A DNA stretch of 62,588 nucleotides from Ruminococcus sp. (lineage in GTDB: Bacteria; Bacillota; Clostridia; Oscillospirales; Ruminococcaceae). The stretch lies in assembly GCA_015066815.1 (NCBI GenBank), contig SVNR01000009.1, positions 1-62,588 of the forward strand, written 5' to 3'. Below, in pieces: positions 1 to 6,733 of the stretch (its first letter is position 1; every line of letters starts with the position of its first letter). The translations under genes and the position numbers were made by a program. Below the pieces are notes generated by a model. It saw only the letters and a list, made by a program, of their open reading frames with translations, ran no database searches and was not told the DNA's origin.

Positions 1-1
1 A

Positions 2-64
2 AAAAGTGCCATGAAGCCCACAGGATGGACATTCAAGAGAGTTCAATTGAATGTTAGTAACTAA
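2..64 (+). CDS. possible 3' end of a gene cut by the window edge
   Basis: Frame 2 is open from the window edge to a TAA at 62-64 and reads KSAMKPTGWTFKRVQLNVSN. No start lies inside the window and the piece is too short to assign to a family. The opposite strand of the same bases also reads a protein-like peptide (ECPSCGLHGTF), so even the strand is uncertain. Confidence 0.2.
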   Translation, partial: KSAMKPTGWTFKRVQLNVSN

Positions 65-92
65 AAAATCATAATTTTCTTGAGAAAAGGTA

Positions 93-200
93 TTGCAATT
101 TTGGACAAATACTGTTATCATAATAATGTTCTCTCCTTATGGGGGAGTTTTATGGTGAGATAACAGCTCTCTTGGTCGGGATGGTCCTGTTATCTTTTTT
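93..200 (+). ncRNA. candidate short RNA or attenuated leader with promoter and terminator
   Basis: A promoter-like pair TTGCAA (93-98) and TATCAT (116-121) has 17-nt spacing, giving a start near 128. The predicted transcript has a small stem (CTCTCC against GGGGAG, about 132-147) and then an intrinsic terminator: GATAACAG (159-166) pairs with CTGTTATC (187-194) and is followed by six T. Further copies of the same 8-mers lie at 112-119 (CTGTTATC) and 216-223 (GATAACAG), so other pairings are possible. No open frame of note is inside. It may be a small RNA or a leader upstream of the lipoprotein gene. Confidence 0.35.
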
Positions 201-230
201 ATCACCACATGCTATGATAACAGAAAAAAG

Positions 231-286
231 GAGCAGATGCAAATAATTTGCTCAAGATAATCGAATTATTTGCATCTGCTCTTTTA
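231..286. terminator. strong intrinsic terminator hairpin
   Basis: An 18-bp perfect stem (231-248 with 264-281) has a 15-nt loop and is followed by TTTTA. It separates the 5' leader-like region from the lipoprotein gene. Confidence 0.65.
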
Positions 287-342
287 TTTAATTTGCTCAA
301 AATTTCGAAAAGCTGGGGCGCTCAAAGTGCTCAATAACAAAT

Positions 343-681
343 ATGGAGGAACGTAAATATGAGAAAAAAAGAATTTTATTAATTACTATTATGGTGTCAG
401 GTCTCTTTTTGAGTAGTTGTAAGAAGACTGACAACGAAAAGATTATAAATGAAAATGTATATTATAGCAAAAATAATATTAATTGTAGTTCTTTGAATGA
501 AAATGTTCAATCTACCTTTTTGTCAGAAAATGCAGTTTATACTTTGCAAACAAATAGTATGGAATATGACAATACTTTTATGACTTTAAATGATGATAAG
601 CTTTTAAACTTGGATATTGATGTTGTAAATGTAAAGTCCATTCAAAGCAAAGTTTCGTTATATATGAATGAACGAAAATAA
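343..681 (+). CDS. small lipoprotein of unknown function
   Basis: A 112-residue product with an N-terminal basic stretch (KKR), a hydrophobic segment and a lipobox (LFLSSC) around residues 21-26, so it should be lipid-anchored on the outer face of the membrane. The rest is polar and Asn-rich with no recognised domain. The start is unclear. ATG 343 overlaps the best Shine-Dalgarno (GGAGG, 345-349), and that SD is ideally spaced for ATG 359. ATG 359 is in another frame and meets a stop after seven codons. Adding one A to the seven-A run at 364-370 would join ATG 359 to this frame and give a textbook MRKKRILL signal. The gene lies 17 bp upstream of the membrane protein at 699 and may be co-transcribed with it. 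Confidence 0.55.
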   Translation: MEERKYEKKRILLITIMVSGLFLSSCKKTDNEKIINENVYYSKNNINCSSLNENVQSTFLSENAVYTLQTNSMEYDNTFMTLNDDKLLNLDIDVVNVKSIQSKVSLYMNERK

Positions 682-698
682 AAAGGAAAAACAAAATT

Positions 699-1793
699 AT
701 GAATGCAAATTATGATAACAAGGCATCATTTGATAATTACGTTTATTATCTGATGATACGAAAAAAAATCAAATTTTCTTATGGCGTGTTTTTTGTGATG
801 GAAATGATATATATGTATTACATATCATCTTCGTATATAACTATTGTAAAAAAAGTGTTTATGCCTGCGTTTATATTACTTTTGATCAAAGACGGATATA
901 TATTTCTTTTTAAGAGAGAAAAAAATAAAGCTTTCAGATCAACTTTAGGAAGTATGGCTGTAATGTGTATTCTTACAATTGAACTTACTATACTGGATCT
1001 TGATGTTGTAACTCCTTTGGCGATAATGTTTTTTCCGAATATGATTGCGCATTTTATATTATACAGAAGTGAACTTATTGAAAATTCACTTTCCGAACTT
1101 GTTGACTATCCGTATTTTAAAACAGAATTATATAAGCCGGGAGAAACAGCAGGATATGTTGAATTTTCAAATAGCCTGCAGGATAAATTTCTTAAATCGG
1201 CTCTTCGTAGTACAGAAATATCCTCTTATTCAAAAGTGGCACGAATAGTAAAATATGTTTCTTTGGGAGTTATAGCTTTGGGAATGATTACTTTAGCAAC
1301 AAGTACAACAGAGTTTTTTAAACTGAAATCAGCTGAAAGTATTAAACACGGTACAATATATTCTAACGGAGATTATATTGTATTTGAAGTCGAAAATTAT
1401 TTTGCAGGCGAAGCGGTGGAGGATTACGGGAGGATCGTTAGCTATTGGGTTCGAGTTTCCGGAACTGATAAATATCTTTATATAAAAACAGATAAACGTC
1501 TTTTTTTAGAAAGTAAACAGCTTTCTTCACCTGTCTTATTAAAAGGAAAAGTAACAACACTTAATGATAGTTCTATGGATTACAATGTAGTTGGAACAGA
1601 ATTGCTTGGTTCAGATGCTTCAAATGATGATAAAATAAAAAAAGCAAAAGAGGTTTGTTTTAATAACATTCAGATTATTGTTAAAAATATATATGATACG
1701 ACAGATAAAATACTTACATGGGTTATTATTGTATTTACCGGTATAGGTGTTTATGCAATAACTGATATTATCATGAAAAGAAAATTTTCTTAA
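699..1793 (+). CDS. multi-pass membrane protein of unknown function
   Basis: A 364-residue protein I do not recognise. It has about four hydrophobic segments in the first 125 residues, a central pair-breaking polar stretch, another membrane segment near residues 183-205, a soluble region of about 120 residues, and a last membrane segment near the C-terminus (ILTWVIIVFTGIGVYAI). The soluble region is beta-rich and includes an ...VLLKGKVTTL... stretch that could be an OB-like fold, but this is only an impression. An AAAGGA-like SD lies about 12 nt before the ATG. It directly follows the small lipoprotein, so the two may work together at the membrane. Confidence 0.6.
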   Translation: MNANYDNKASFDNYVYYLMIRKKIKFSYGVFFVMEMIYMYYISSSYITIVKKVFMPAFILLLIKDGYIFLFKREKNKAFRSTLGSMAVMCILTIELTILDLDVVTPLAIMFFPNMIAHFILYRSELIENSLSELVDYPYFKTELYKPGETAGYVEFSNSLQDKFLKSALRSTEISSYSKVARIVKYVSLGVIALGMITLATSTTEFFKLKSAESIKHGTIYSNGDYIVFEVENYFAGEAVEDYGRIVSYWVRVSGTDKYLYIKTDKRLFLESKQLSSPVLLKGKVTTLNDSSMDYNVVGTELLGSDASNDDKIKKAKEVCFNNIQIIVKNIYDTTDKILTWVIIVFTGIGVYAITDIIMKRKFS

Positions 1794-1794
1794 A

Positions 1795-1930
1795 TTATCC
1801 TGAATTATTCATAGTGGCATAAGATTTTTCTCCTGAGCCACATATTTACGTGCTTTAAATCTTTTTCTGTTTTCACCTAAAAAGTGAAATTTTACAGTAG
1901 ATTAATCGCTCTGTGAATAATTCGGGATAA
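1795..1930. repeat. 136-bp element with 17-bp terminal inverted repeats
   Basis: TTATCCTGAATTATTCA (1795-1811) matches the reverse complement of 1914-1930 at 16 of 17 positions. The 102 bp between hold a small TTTCAC/GTGAAA hairpin and no gene. The right end abuts the Rpn remnant. This fits a miniature transposable element or the edge of a decayed insertion; no target duplication is obvious. Confidence 0.45.
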
Positions 1931-2064
1931 AGGATAAAAGTATAAAAACTGCTATATCACTTCTTCGTGTAGGAAAACTTTCTTACGATGAAATTGCAGA
2001 TGTAAGCGAACTTACAGTAGAAGAAGTAGATGAACTTGCAAAAACTTTGAATCAGACAGCATAA
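1921..2064 (+). pseudogene. C-terminal remnant of an Rpn-family (PD-(D/E)XK nuclease/transposase) gene
   Basis: An open frame without a start ends at TAA 2062-2064 and reads a helical tail containing LLRVGKLSYDEIADVSEL and TVEEVDELAKTLNQ. This pattern (short helix, SYEEIAE-type turn, SVEEV-type helix) is typical of the C-terminus of Rpn/PD-(D/E)XK transposase-like proteins of gut Firmicutes. A stop at 1918-1920 and the inverted-repeat element cut off everything upstream. Its old terminator survives just downstream. Confidence 0.5.
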
Positions 2065-2076
2065 TCAGTTTTAATT

Positions 2077-2110
2077 GGATGTAACGTTGCTACGTTACAT
2101 CCTTATTTTT
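2077..2110 (+). terminator. intrinsic terminator after the Rpn remnant
   Basis: An 11-bp perfect stem (GGATGTAACGT, 2077-2087, with 2092-2102) and a TGCT loop, followed by a T-rich tract. Between here and the next promoter (2111-2257) no convincing gene was found. Confidence 0.65.
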
Positions 2111-2257
2111 ATCATACATTTTCATTTAGCAATTCATTCATCATAAAATAATCCCTTGCCTGTTTCTGTCTGAATGAAGTGCCGTGAAGGGCGATAGGGA
2201 AGCAGGCGTTGAAAATTCACCAAGAAACCGGTTTTTCCCACTTATTTGCTAATAATA

Positions 2258-2286
2258 TTGACAACAATTATTTTTTTTGCTATAAT
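2258..2286 (+). promoter_or_regulatory. consensus sigma-A promoter of the GH25 gene
   Basis: TTGACA (2258-2263), 17 nt, TATAAT (2281-2286): a perfect vegetative promoter. It would start transcription near 2293, about 70 nt before the lysozyme ATG. Confidence 0.85.
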
Positions 2287-2361
2287 TGAGTTGTAATGTT
2301 TTCGTAATATTGTGTAATTTTTTCAATATATACAGATATAAAATTTTAAAGGATAAAAACT

Positions 2362-3471
2362 ATGGTAGATATGAGGTTTTTATTGCCGTTTTTTTATTCG
2401 GCAGTTACTTTTTTAGGGAGTACATATGAAAAAATAGATAAAAATATGGTATATCCCATTATTTCCGATACAGTTAAGCTTGAAGAAAGTGTGGAATACA
2501 AGACTTCAAGTTTTGCAAATATACTTACCGGCATATATACATCAGCTTATGATGTCGATTCAAATAATTCGTTTGACATGACTGATGTTTCACGTATTGC
2601 GCTTCATCGCCGCAATCAGCTTGAAGCTGAAGAAAAGCTTGCGAGAGAAGCTGAAGAAGCCAGGTTAAGAGAAGAAGAAAAAAGACTTGAAGTCGAAAGA
2701 ATCGAAAGAGAAAGGCTTGAAGCACAGCAGCCTGCTGTCACAGAGGAGCAGCCCGAAATTGAACCGCAGCCAGTCGTTACAACGGCTCCTGTGCAGGAAA
2801 CTCCCCAGGCTAATGTATCGTTTGAAAAGATTTCGAACGGTATTGATGTTTCAAGGTGGCAGGGCAAAATAGACTGGCAGAAGATAAAAGAATCCGGAGT
2901 AGAGTTTGCCATAATAAAAGCAGGAGAAGGACTTGAAGTTGCTCCAAGATTCTATGAAAATATTACAAATGCAAAAGCAGCTGGAATAAATTGTGGTGTT
3001 TACTGGTTTTCACAGGCAAGATCAACAGATGATGCAAGAGCTGAGGCGTTGGCATGTCTTGATATCATTTCCGGATACGCGCTTGAATACCCGGTTGTAT
3101 ATGACTGCGAATACCGTTCTTTAAACAACAACCCTCTTGCTGATAATAAAACACTCCTTACAGACACAGTTCTGACTTTTCTTGAAACTATACAGAATAA
3201 CGGATATTATTCTATGCTCTACACAAATACCGATTTTTCAGAAAGATATCTTGAGTTTGATCGTATAAAGGGCGTATATGATATATGGTTTGCAGGATAC
3301 AAAGTAAAAGAGCCGGCAATGGAGTGCGGAATGTGGCAGTATTCTGAACATGGTACGATGGATGGGCTTGATATTGAAAACCTCAATGGCGGTACCACCT
3401 ATGTTGACCTTGATATATCATACAAGAATTATCCGGAGATTATGAAGTATTTTCATATTAATGGATATTGA
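2362..3471 (+). CDS. GH25 lysozyme (N-acetylmuramidase) with EF-hand loop and coiled coil
   Basis: A 369-residue peptidoglycan hydrolase. The last ~205 residues form a GH25 domain: it opens with GIDVSRWQGKIDW, and PVVYDCEY supplies the expected acidic pair. The N-terminus (MRFLLPFFYSAVTFLG) is a short hydrophobic segment, probably a signal or anchor. Residues 64-75 (DVDSNNSFDMTD) fit a calcium EF-hand loop with D64, D66, N68, S70, D72 and D75, like one half of a dockerin. Residues ~85-125 are Glu/Arg-rich coiled coil, then a Pro/Thr-rich linker leads to the catalytic domain. The start is set by AAAGGA 8 nt upstream. The single dockerin-like repeat and the coiled coil are unusual for the family. 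The role is likely wall remodelling or attack on other bacteria. Confidence 0.85.
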   Translation: MVDMRFLLPFFYSAVTFLGSTYEKIDKNMVYPIISDTVKLEESVEYKTSSFANILTGIYTSAYDVDSNNSFDMTDVSRIALHRRNQLEAEEKLAREAEEARLREEEKRLEVERIERERLEAQQPAVTEEQPEIEPQPVVTTAPVQETPQANVSFEKISNGIDVSRWQGKIDWQKIKESGVEFAIIKAGEGLEVAPRFYENITNAKAAGINCGVYWFSQARSTDDARAEALACLDIISGYALEYPVVYDCEYRSLNNNPLADNKTLLTDTVLTFLETIQNNGYYSMLYTNTDFSERYLEFDRIKGVYDIWFAGYKVKEPAMECGMWQYSEHGTMDGLDIENLNGGTTYVDLDISYKNYPEIMKYFHINGY

Positions 3472-3481
3472 TCGATACAAC

Positions 3482-3530
3482 AAAATAAGACCGGATACAG
3501 TTTTAAAAAAGTATCTGGTCTTATTTTATT
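3482..3530. terminator. bidirectional terminator between lysozyme and thiN
   Basis: A 17-bp stem (3482-3498 with 3511-3527, one wobble) has AAAA on the left and TTTT on the right, so it can end both the rightward lysozyme transcript and the leftward thiamine pyrophosphokinase transcript. Confidence 0.75.
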
Positions 3531-3536
3531 GTGAAA

Positions 3537-4172
3537 CTATATATTGTTAAAAACTCTTGGATAAACAATCAGAAGCGTTCCGTCAAGGACCGATATACTG
3601 CTGTTTTTGCCCGTAAACTCATTGCTTACGCCTATAGGGAAGTTGTTTTTCATAGTATAATTATCAATACTGTACTTCATTCCGGTTTCAGTTACTCCTT
3701 TGCTTTCGGTATCAAGTGAGAACACGGAAATATATCCTTTCATGGAGGCATCAAAACATATGCTGCTGTTATGAATAACAGTCATTATTTCATTTTCTGT
3801 GTAAATAAATCCCTTCATATTGTTTTGTGCAAGATATGTGAGACATTGGATATTGGCTATAGTATGATCTGTTCTGCCGCCTGTTCCTCCGAAAATATGA
3901 AAGTTTTCAAAACCTCGTTCTATGCCTTTGTTTATAGCACAGAGCATATCTGTTTCGTCTTTTACCGGATCCAATTTGATTATTTCTTCGTTTTGGCTAT
4001 TAACTAAAGGCATTGAATCAAAGTCACCAATAATTATGTCTGTCTTTATGTTGTGAGTGCAGTTGAAAAGATATCCTCCGTCAGCAGCTATAACAATATC
4101 GTTCTCTGACGGAAAAAAAATATCATGTTCATAGTGTGTACCGGCACCGGTTATGTAACATTTTCCGGGCAT
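3537..4172 (-). CDS. thiN: thiamine pyrophosphokinase
   Basis: A 211-residue cytosolic enzyme that transfers pyrophosphate from ATP to thiamine to make the cofactor TPP. Family hallmarks are present: AADGG near residue 30, GDFDSMP near 50, KDETDM near 75 and FGGTGGRTDHT near 95, followed by a beta-rich C-terminal domain that forms the thiamine pocket. Length is usual for ThiN. It starts 26 nt after the SPFH gene, so it is probably the last gene of a leftward operon, and it ends at a shared terminator. In many Firmicutes thiN sits near rpe or rsgA; here the neighbours are different. Confidence 0.9.
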   Translation of the reverse strand: MPGKCYITGAGTHYEHDIFFPSENDIVIAADGGYLFNCTHNIKTDIIIGDFDSMPLVNSQNEEIIKLDPVKDETDMLCAINKGIERGFENFHIFGGTGGRTDHTIANIQCLTYLAQNNMKGFIYTENEIMTVIHNSSICFDASMKGYISVFSLDTESKGVTETGMKYSIDNYTMKNNFPIGVSNEFTGKNSSISVLDGTLLIVYPRVFNNI

Positions 4173-4198
4173 TTTATATTACCTCGTTTTATAATTTA

Positions 4199-5062
4199 TC
4201 AATCTGAAATTCCAACATCAATAAGGGAGGAAGTATCAGACATAACTTTTGGGAGTTCACCGTTCCATTTGCTAACTTCTTTGTATTTAATAATAAGCTC
4301 GGTGAGTGAATTGTTAAGAAGAGTATTTGCTTCAGCCTGTGCATTTGCTTCTGTAAGAGTAGCAGCTGCTGATGCTTCTGCGGCAATCTTTTTCTTTTTG
4401 GCTTCAGCTTCAGCTATAACGATTGCCTGTTCCTGTTCTGTTTTTGTTTTGATAAGATTTTGTTCGGCAACCTGCTTTGCTTCTATAGCTGCATTAAATT
4501 CTGATGAAAAGTCAAAGTTTACGATGTTAAATTTTTCTATTATGATTCCGTATTCAGAAACCTTGTTTTCAAGAGTTGTTTTTATTTCTTCACCTACAAC
4601 AGCACGTTCTGTTATAAGCTGTTCAGCTGTATATTTTGCCGTAACTGATTTCATACTTTCCTGTACGGCAGGCATAAGTATTATACTCTGATAATCTCTG
4701 CCTATTTTCTGATAAATCTCAGCACTTGAATCGTATGAAATCTTATAGTTTACTGCGATATTACTGCTTACAGACTGAAGGTCTCTGGAAACCGCTGTTG
4801 CACTTGTTTCGTAAACCTGAATCTTATTGGACATTATTTCAACCTGCTGTACGAAAGGTACCTTTAGATGAAATCCTTCCTGGAAAATGTTGTTTGAAAC
4901 CTTTCCAAGTGTAAGTACGACGCCTGTGTTTCCGGCAGGCACTATCGCAACTGATGAAGCGATGGTTATTACCGCAGTGATGGCTGCAATGATTCCTACA
5001 GTGATTTTTGTTGCAGCTTTTGATGATGGTCTTGTGTTGACATACCTCTGTTCGTTGTTCAT
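4199..5062 (-). CDS. SPFH/band 7 (prohibitin/HflC-like) membrane protein
   Basis: A 287-residue protein from the ATG at 5062, chosen because AAAGGAG lies 6 nt upstream; an upstream ATG (5080) precedes that SD. It has one N-terminal membrane segment (about residues 18-42), an SPFH domain (roughly 43-200) beginning with IVPAGNTGVVLTLG, and then an Ala/Glu/Lys-rich coiled coil (KTKTEQEQAIVIAEAEAKKK) typical of stomatin/prohibitin-type proteins that form membrane cages. The exact role is unknown; such proteins organise membrane microdomains or modulate membrane proteases. It is co-directional with DUF1836 and thiN. Confidence 0.85.
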   Translation of the reverse strand: MNNEQRYVNTRPSSKAATKITVGIIAAITAVITIASSVAIVPAGNTGVVLTLGKVSNNIFQEGFHLKVPFVQQVEIMSNKIQVYETSATAVSRDLQSVSSNIAVNYKISYDSSAEIYQKIGRDYQSIILMPAVQESMKSVTAKYTAEQLITERAVVGEEIKTTLENKVSEYGIIIEKFNIVNFDFSSEFNAAIEAKQVAEQNLIKTKTEQEQAIVIAEAEAKKKKIAAEASAAATLTEANAQAEANTLLNNSLTELIIKYKEVSKWNGELPKVMSDTSSLIDVGISD

Positions 5063-5168
5063 AAAAAACTCCTTTGTCAATATTGTTTGTTGTCTGGTTG
5101 TTATTCGGGCCTTTCTGTTGTTCTTTTAAAATAACGCTTAATATTTGTTTTTCTCGTTTGTTGTTTTT

Positions 5169-5232
5169 CTTTTGTGTTTTCTTTCTTTTGTGTTTTCTTT
5201 CTTTTGTGTTTTTCTTTCTTTTATGTTTTTCG
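5169..5232. repeat. tandem repeat of a 16-17 nt pyrimidine-rich unit
   Basis: About four copies of CTTTTGTGTTTTCTTT run head to tail (5169-5184 and 5185-5200 are identical, then a 17-nt and a diverged copy). On the transcribed minus strand this is a purine-rich, nearly unstructured leader between the DUF1836 stop and the SPFH start. Confidence 0.8.
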
Positions 5233-5285
5233 TTTTATCTTCATCAATAGTTTTTTCTCTGTATTTCCTTTTGTCCCTAAAAAAA

Positions 5286-5864
5286 TTATATTTTATATTT
5301 TTTTATGTCCAGGCGTTCATATTCTTGCTCAAGCTGAGCTTTGATTAGTGATGATTGATATGCAAGAGTCATAATGAACAGCGTGTTTTCGAGTATGTCC
5401 TCTTGTTCTTTGACATAACTGTTGTTTTGTTTGATTATCTCTTTGATTGTGTTACGTATAGGTTCCGATTCAAAAATCTTTTTCTCATCAAGTTCACAGA
5501 TTATCGTGCAGAAAATATTGTAAAGATCGATATCCGGAATTATATCATCGCTTGTGTCTTCAACCTTACCATTGATATAATTCATAAGAACTGCAATGTT
5601 TTCAAGCTGCATAGTTCCGCGCAGCATATTGATAAGAAGGATTCGTATTATCTGAACCTCATAATACTTTTTTCCCGGAATATTTACTACCCAACCACGT
5701 TTTATCCAGTTCTGAATGGTAGAGCCGCCAAGTCCGGTGAGCTTTGAAAGCTGAGACAAGGTTAATCCTCCGGTTGCTGAAAGTATCGGAGAGATAAGAG
5801 AAAATGCCTCAGTTTTTACTTTTTCGGAATATTCCAGAGTGGTACCCGGTATTGTTTTTATCAT
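5286..5864 (-). CDS. DUF1836 family putative DNA-binding regulator
   Basis: A 192-residue protein. Residues ~35-75 form a MerR/helix-turn-helix-like segment (LTLSQLSKLTGLGGSTIQ, then NWIKRGWV) and the remainder is helical, the arrangement of DUF1836 proteins found across Clostridia. It is probably a transcriptional regulator, but the target is unknown. AAGGAG lies 9 nt before the ATG. A perfect inverted repeat about 75 nt upstream (5940-5962) is a candidate operator, suggesting autoregulation. It is the first gene of a leftward set with the SPFH protein and thiN. Confidence 0.8.
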   Translation of the reverse strand: MIKTIPGTTLEYSEKVKTEAFSLISPILSATGGLTLSQLSKLTGLGGSTIQNWIKRGWVVNIPGKKYYEVQIIRILLINMLRGTMQLENIAVLMNYINGKVEDTSDDIIPDIDLYNIFCTIICELDEKKIFESEPIRNTIKEIIKQNNSYVKEQEDILENTLFIMTLAYQSSLIKAQLEQEYERLDIKKYKI

Positions 5865-5939
5865 TTTTTAGACTCCTTAGATTTAGTTTTGGCATAAGTC
5901 ATACAAACTTTAAAAACGTTCTAACAACCTAATTTTTAA

Positions 5940-5962
5940 ATCACATAAACCATTTATGTGAT
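5940..5962. promoter_or_regulatory. perfect palindrome, candidate operator upstream of DUF1836 gene
   Basis: ATCACATAAA (5940-5949), spacer CCA, TTTATGTGAT (5953-5962): 10-bp perfect arms. Its place 75 nt upstream of an HTH-like gene and its lack of a T-run favour protein binding over termination. Confidence 0.5.
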
Positions 5963-6001
5963 GATTAGATTATATCATAAGTTCACGTGAACCGCAATAA
6001 T

Positions 6002-6039
6002 AAAAAACGGACAATATAGTTCAAATTTGCCCGTTTTTT
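6002..6039. terminator. intrinsic terminator-like hairpin
   Basis: AAAAAACGGACAA pairs with TTGCCCGTTTTTT with one mismatch. It has A/T runs on both sides, so it could act in either direction. Confidence 0.5.
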
Positions 6040-6580
6040 GTTTGAAAACAAGGTTAATCTCCTTGTTTCTCTTATTTTCTTTAAAATTCTTTGTTTTTTA
6101 AAAATAAAGTATATTATCAGGGATTTAAAGGGACGTTTATATGGATATTATTCAGATTTTTATTATAATTGATTATCGCTGTACCAGATCTTTACGTCAT
6201 TTGTATCTTCTGTCTGCTCTGTCGGGTGAGCATTGTCAGAAAAAGTATGAGCGTTTATTCGTGGACGGTATATTTTAAGCTTCTCCATGGATATCAACTC
6301 CGTTTTTTTATATTTTTGATGTTTATCTCGAAGTACATATACGGAAACGCTGAATAAATCATGATTATCTGCTCTAATGCATTCGCTTTTTATTTTATGC
6401 TTTCCTGCACATATTTTTTTGATGAAACTTCTACGCAATCTACACAACGTATTTAATCAATGTTTCCATATGTTCTCCGTAATTATTGTTTGTTAATAAA
6501 AAAATTTTATTCATTTATAGAGCTTGTAAAAATCTGAATATCAAAAATAAAAATTACATTTATAATATATTAAAAAAATA

Positions 6581-6610
6581 TTGATTTAGTGTGATGTAAA
6601 ATGGTATAAT
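6581..6610 (+). promoter_or_regulatory. promoter of the ftsK/spoIIIE gene
   Basis: TTGATT (6581-6586), 18 nt, TATAAT (6605-6610), with an extended -10 (TGG just before). The following repeat copy would lie inside the 5' leader. Confidence 0.65.
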
Positions 6611-6623
6611 TAATAAGTATATT

Positions 6624-6709
6624 ATTATAGCCGTGCACATCTGTTGATTACGATATCCTGTGCATATCGGCCGATAATAAACATCAGATAAATTCGTTAT
6701 TTACTATAA
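6624..6709 (+). repeat. dispersed hairpin repeat, copy A
   Basis: Core TGCAC (6634-6638) to GTGCA (6660-6664), followed by TATCGGCCGATAATAAAC and a weak right arm ending TTTACTATAA. Same orientation as copies B, E and F. The inner stem is mostly decayed. It sits in the leader of the ftsK gene. Confidence 0.65.
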
Positions 6710-6733
6710 ATATATATACAAAGGAGAATATCA

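Larger units (their letters stand above)
5865..6733. other. 869-bp intergenic region; no convincing long gene
   Basis: It holds the candidate operator (5940-5962), a GTTCACGTGAAC palindrome (about 5980-5991), a hairpin flanked by A- and T-runs (6002-6039), a copy of the dispersed hairpin repeat (6624-6709) and the ftsK promoter. Two overlapping small frames have plausible SDs: 6140-6280 (+, 46 residues) and 6163-6288 (-, 41 residues, starting MEKLKIYRPRINAHTF). The minus frame would end before the 6002-6039 terminator, which slightly favours it, but neither is recognised. Confidence 0.5.

Noticed and set aside
2112-2217. Minus-strand peptide ...LHGTSFRQKQARDYF... as a gene remnant
   Set aside because: It is protein-like, and LHGT also appears on the minus strand at the window start, but another frame of the same bases looks equally protein-like, so coding could not be decided.
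5081-5285. CRISPR-like array
   Set aside because: The units at 5169-5232 are directly tandem with no spacers and are low-complexity.
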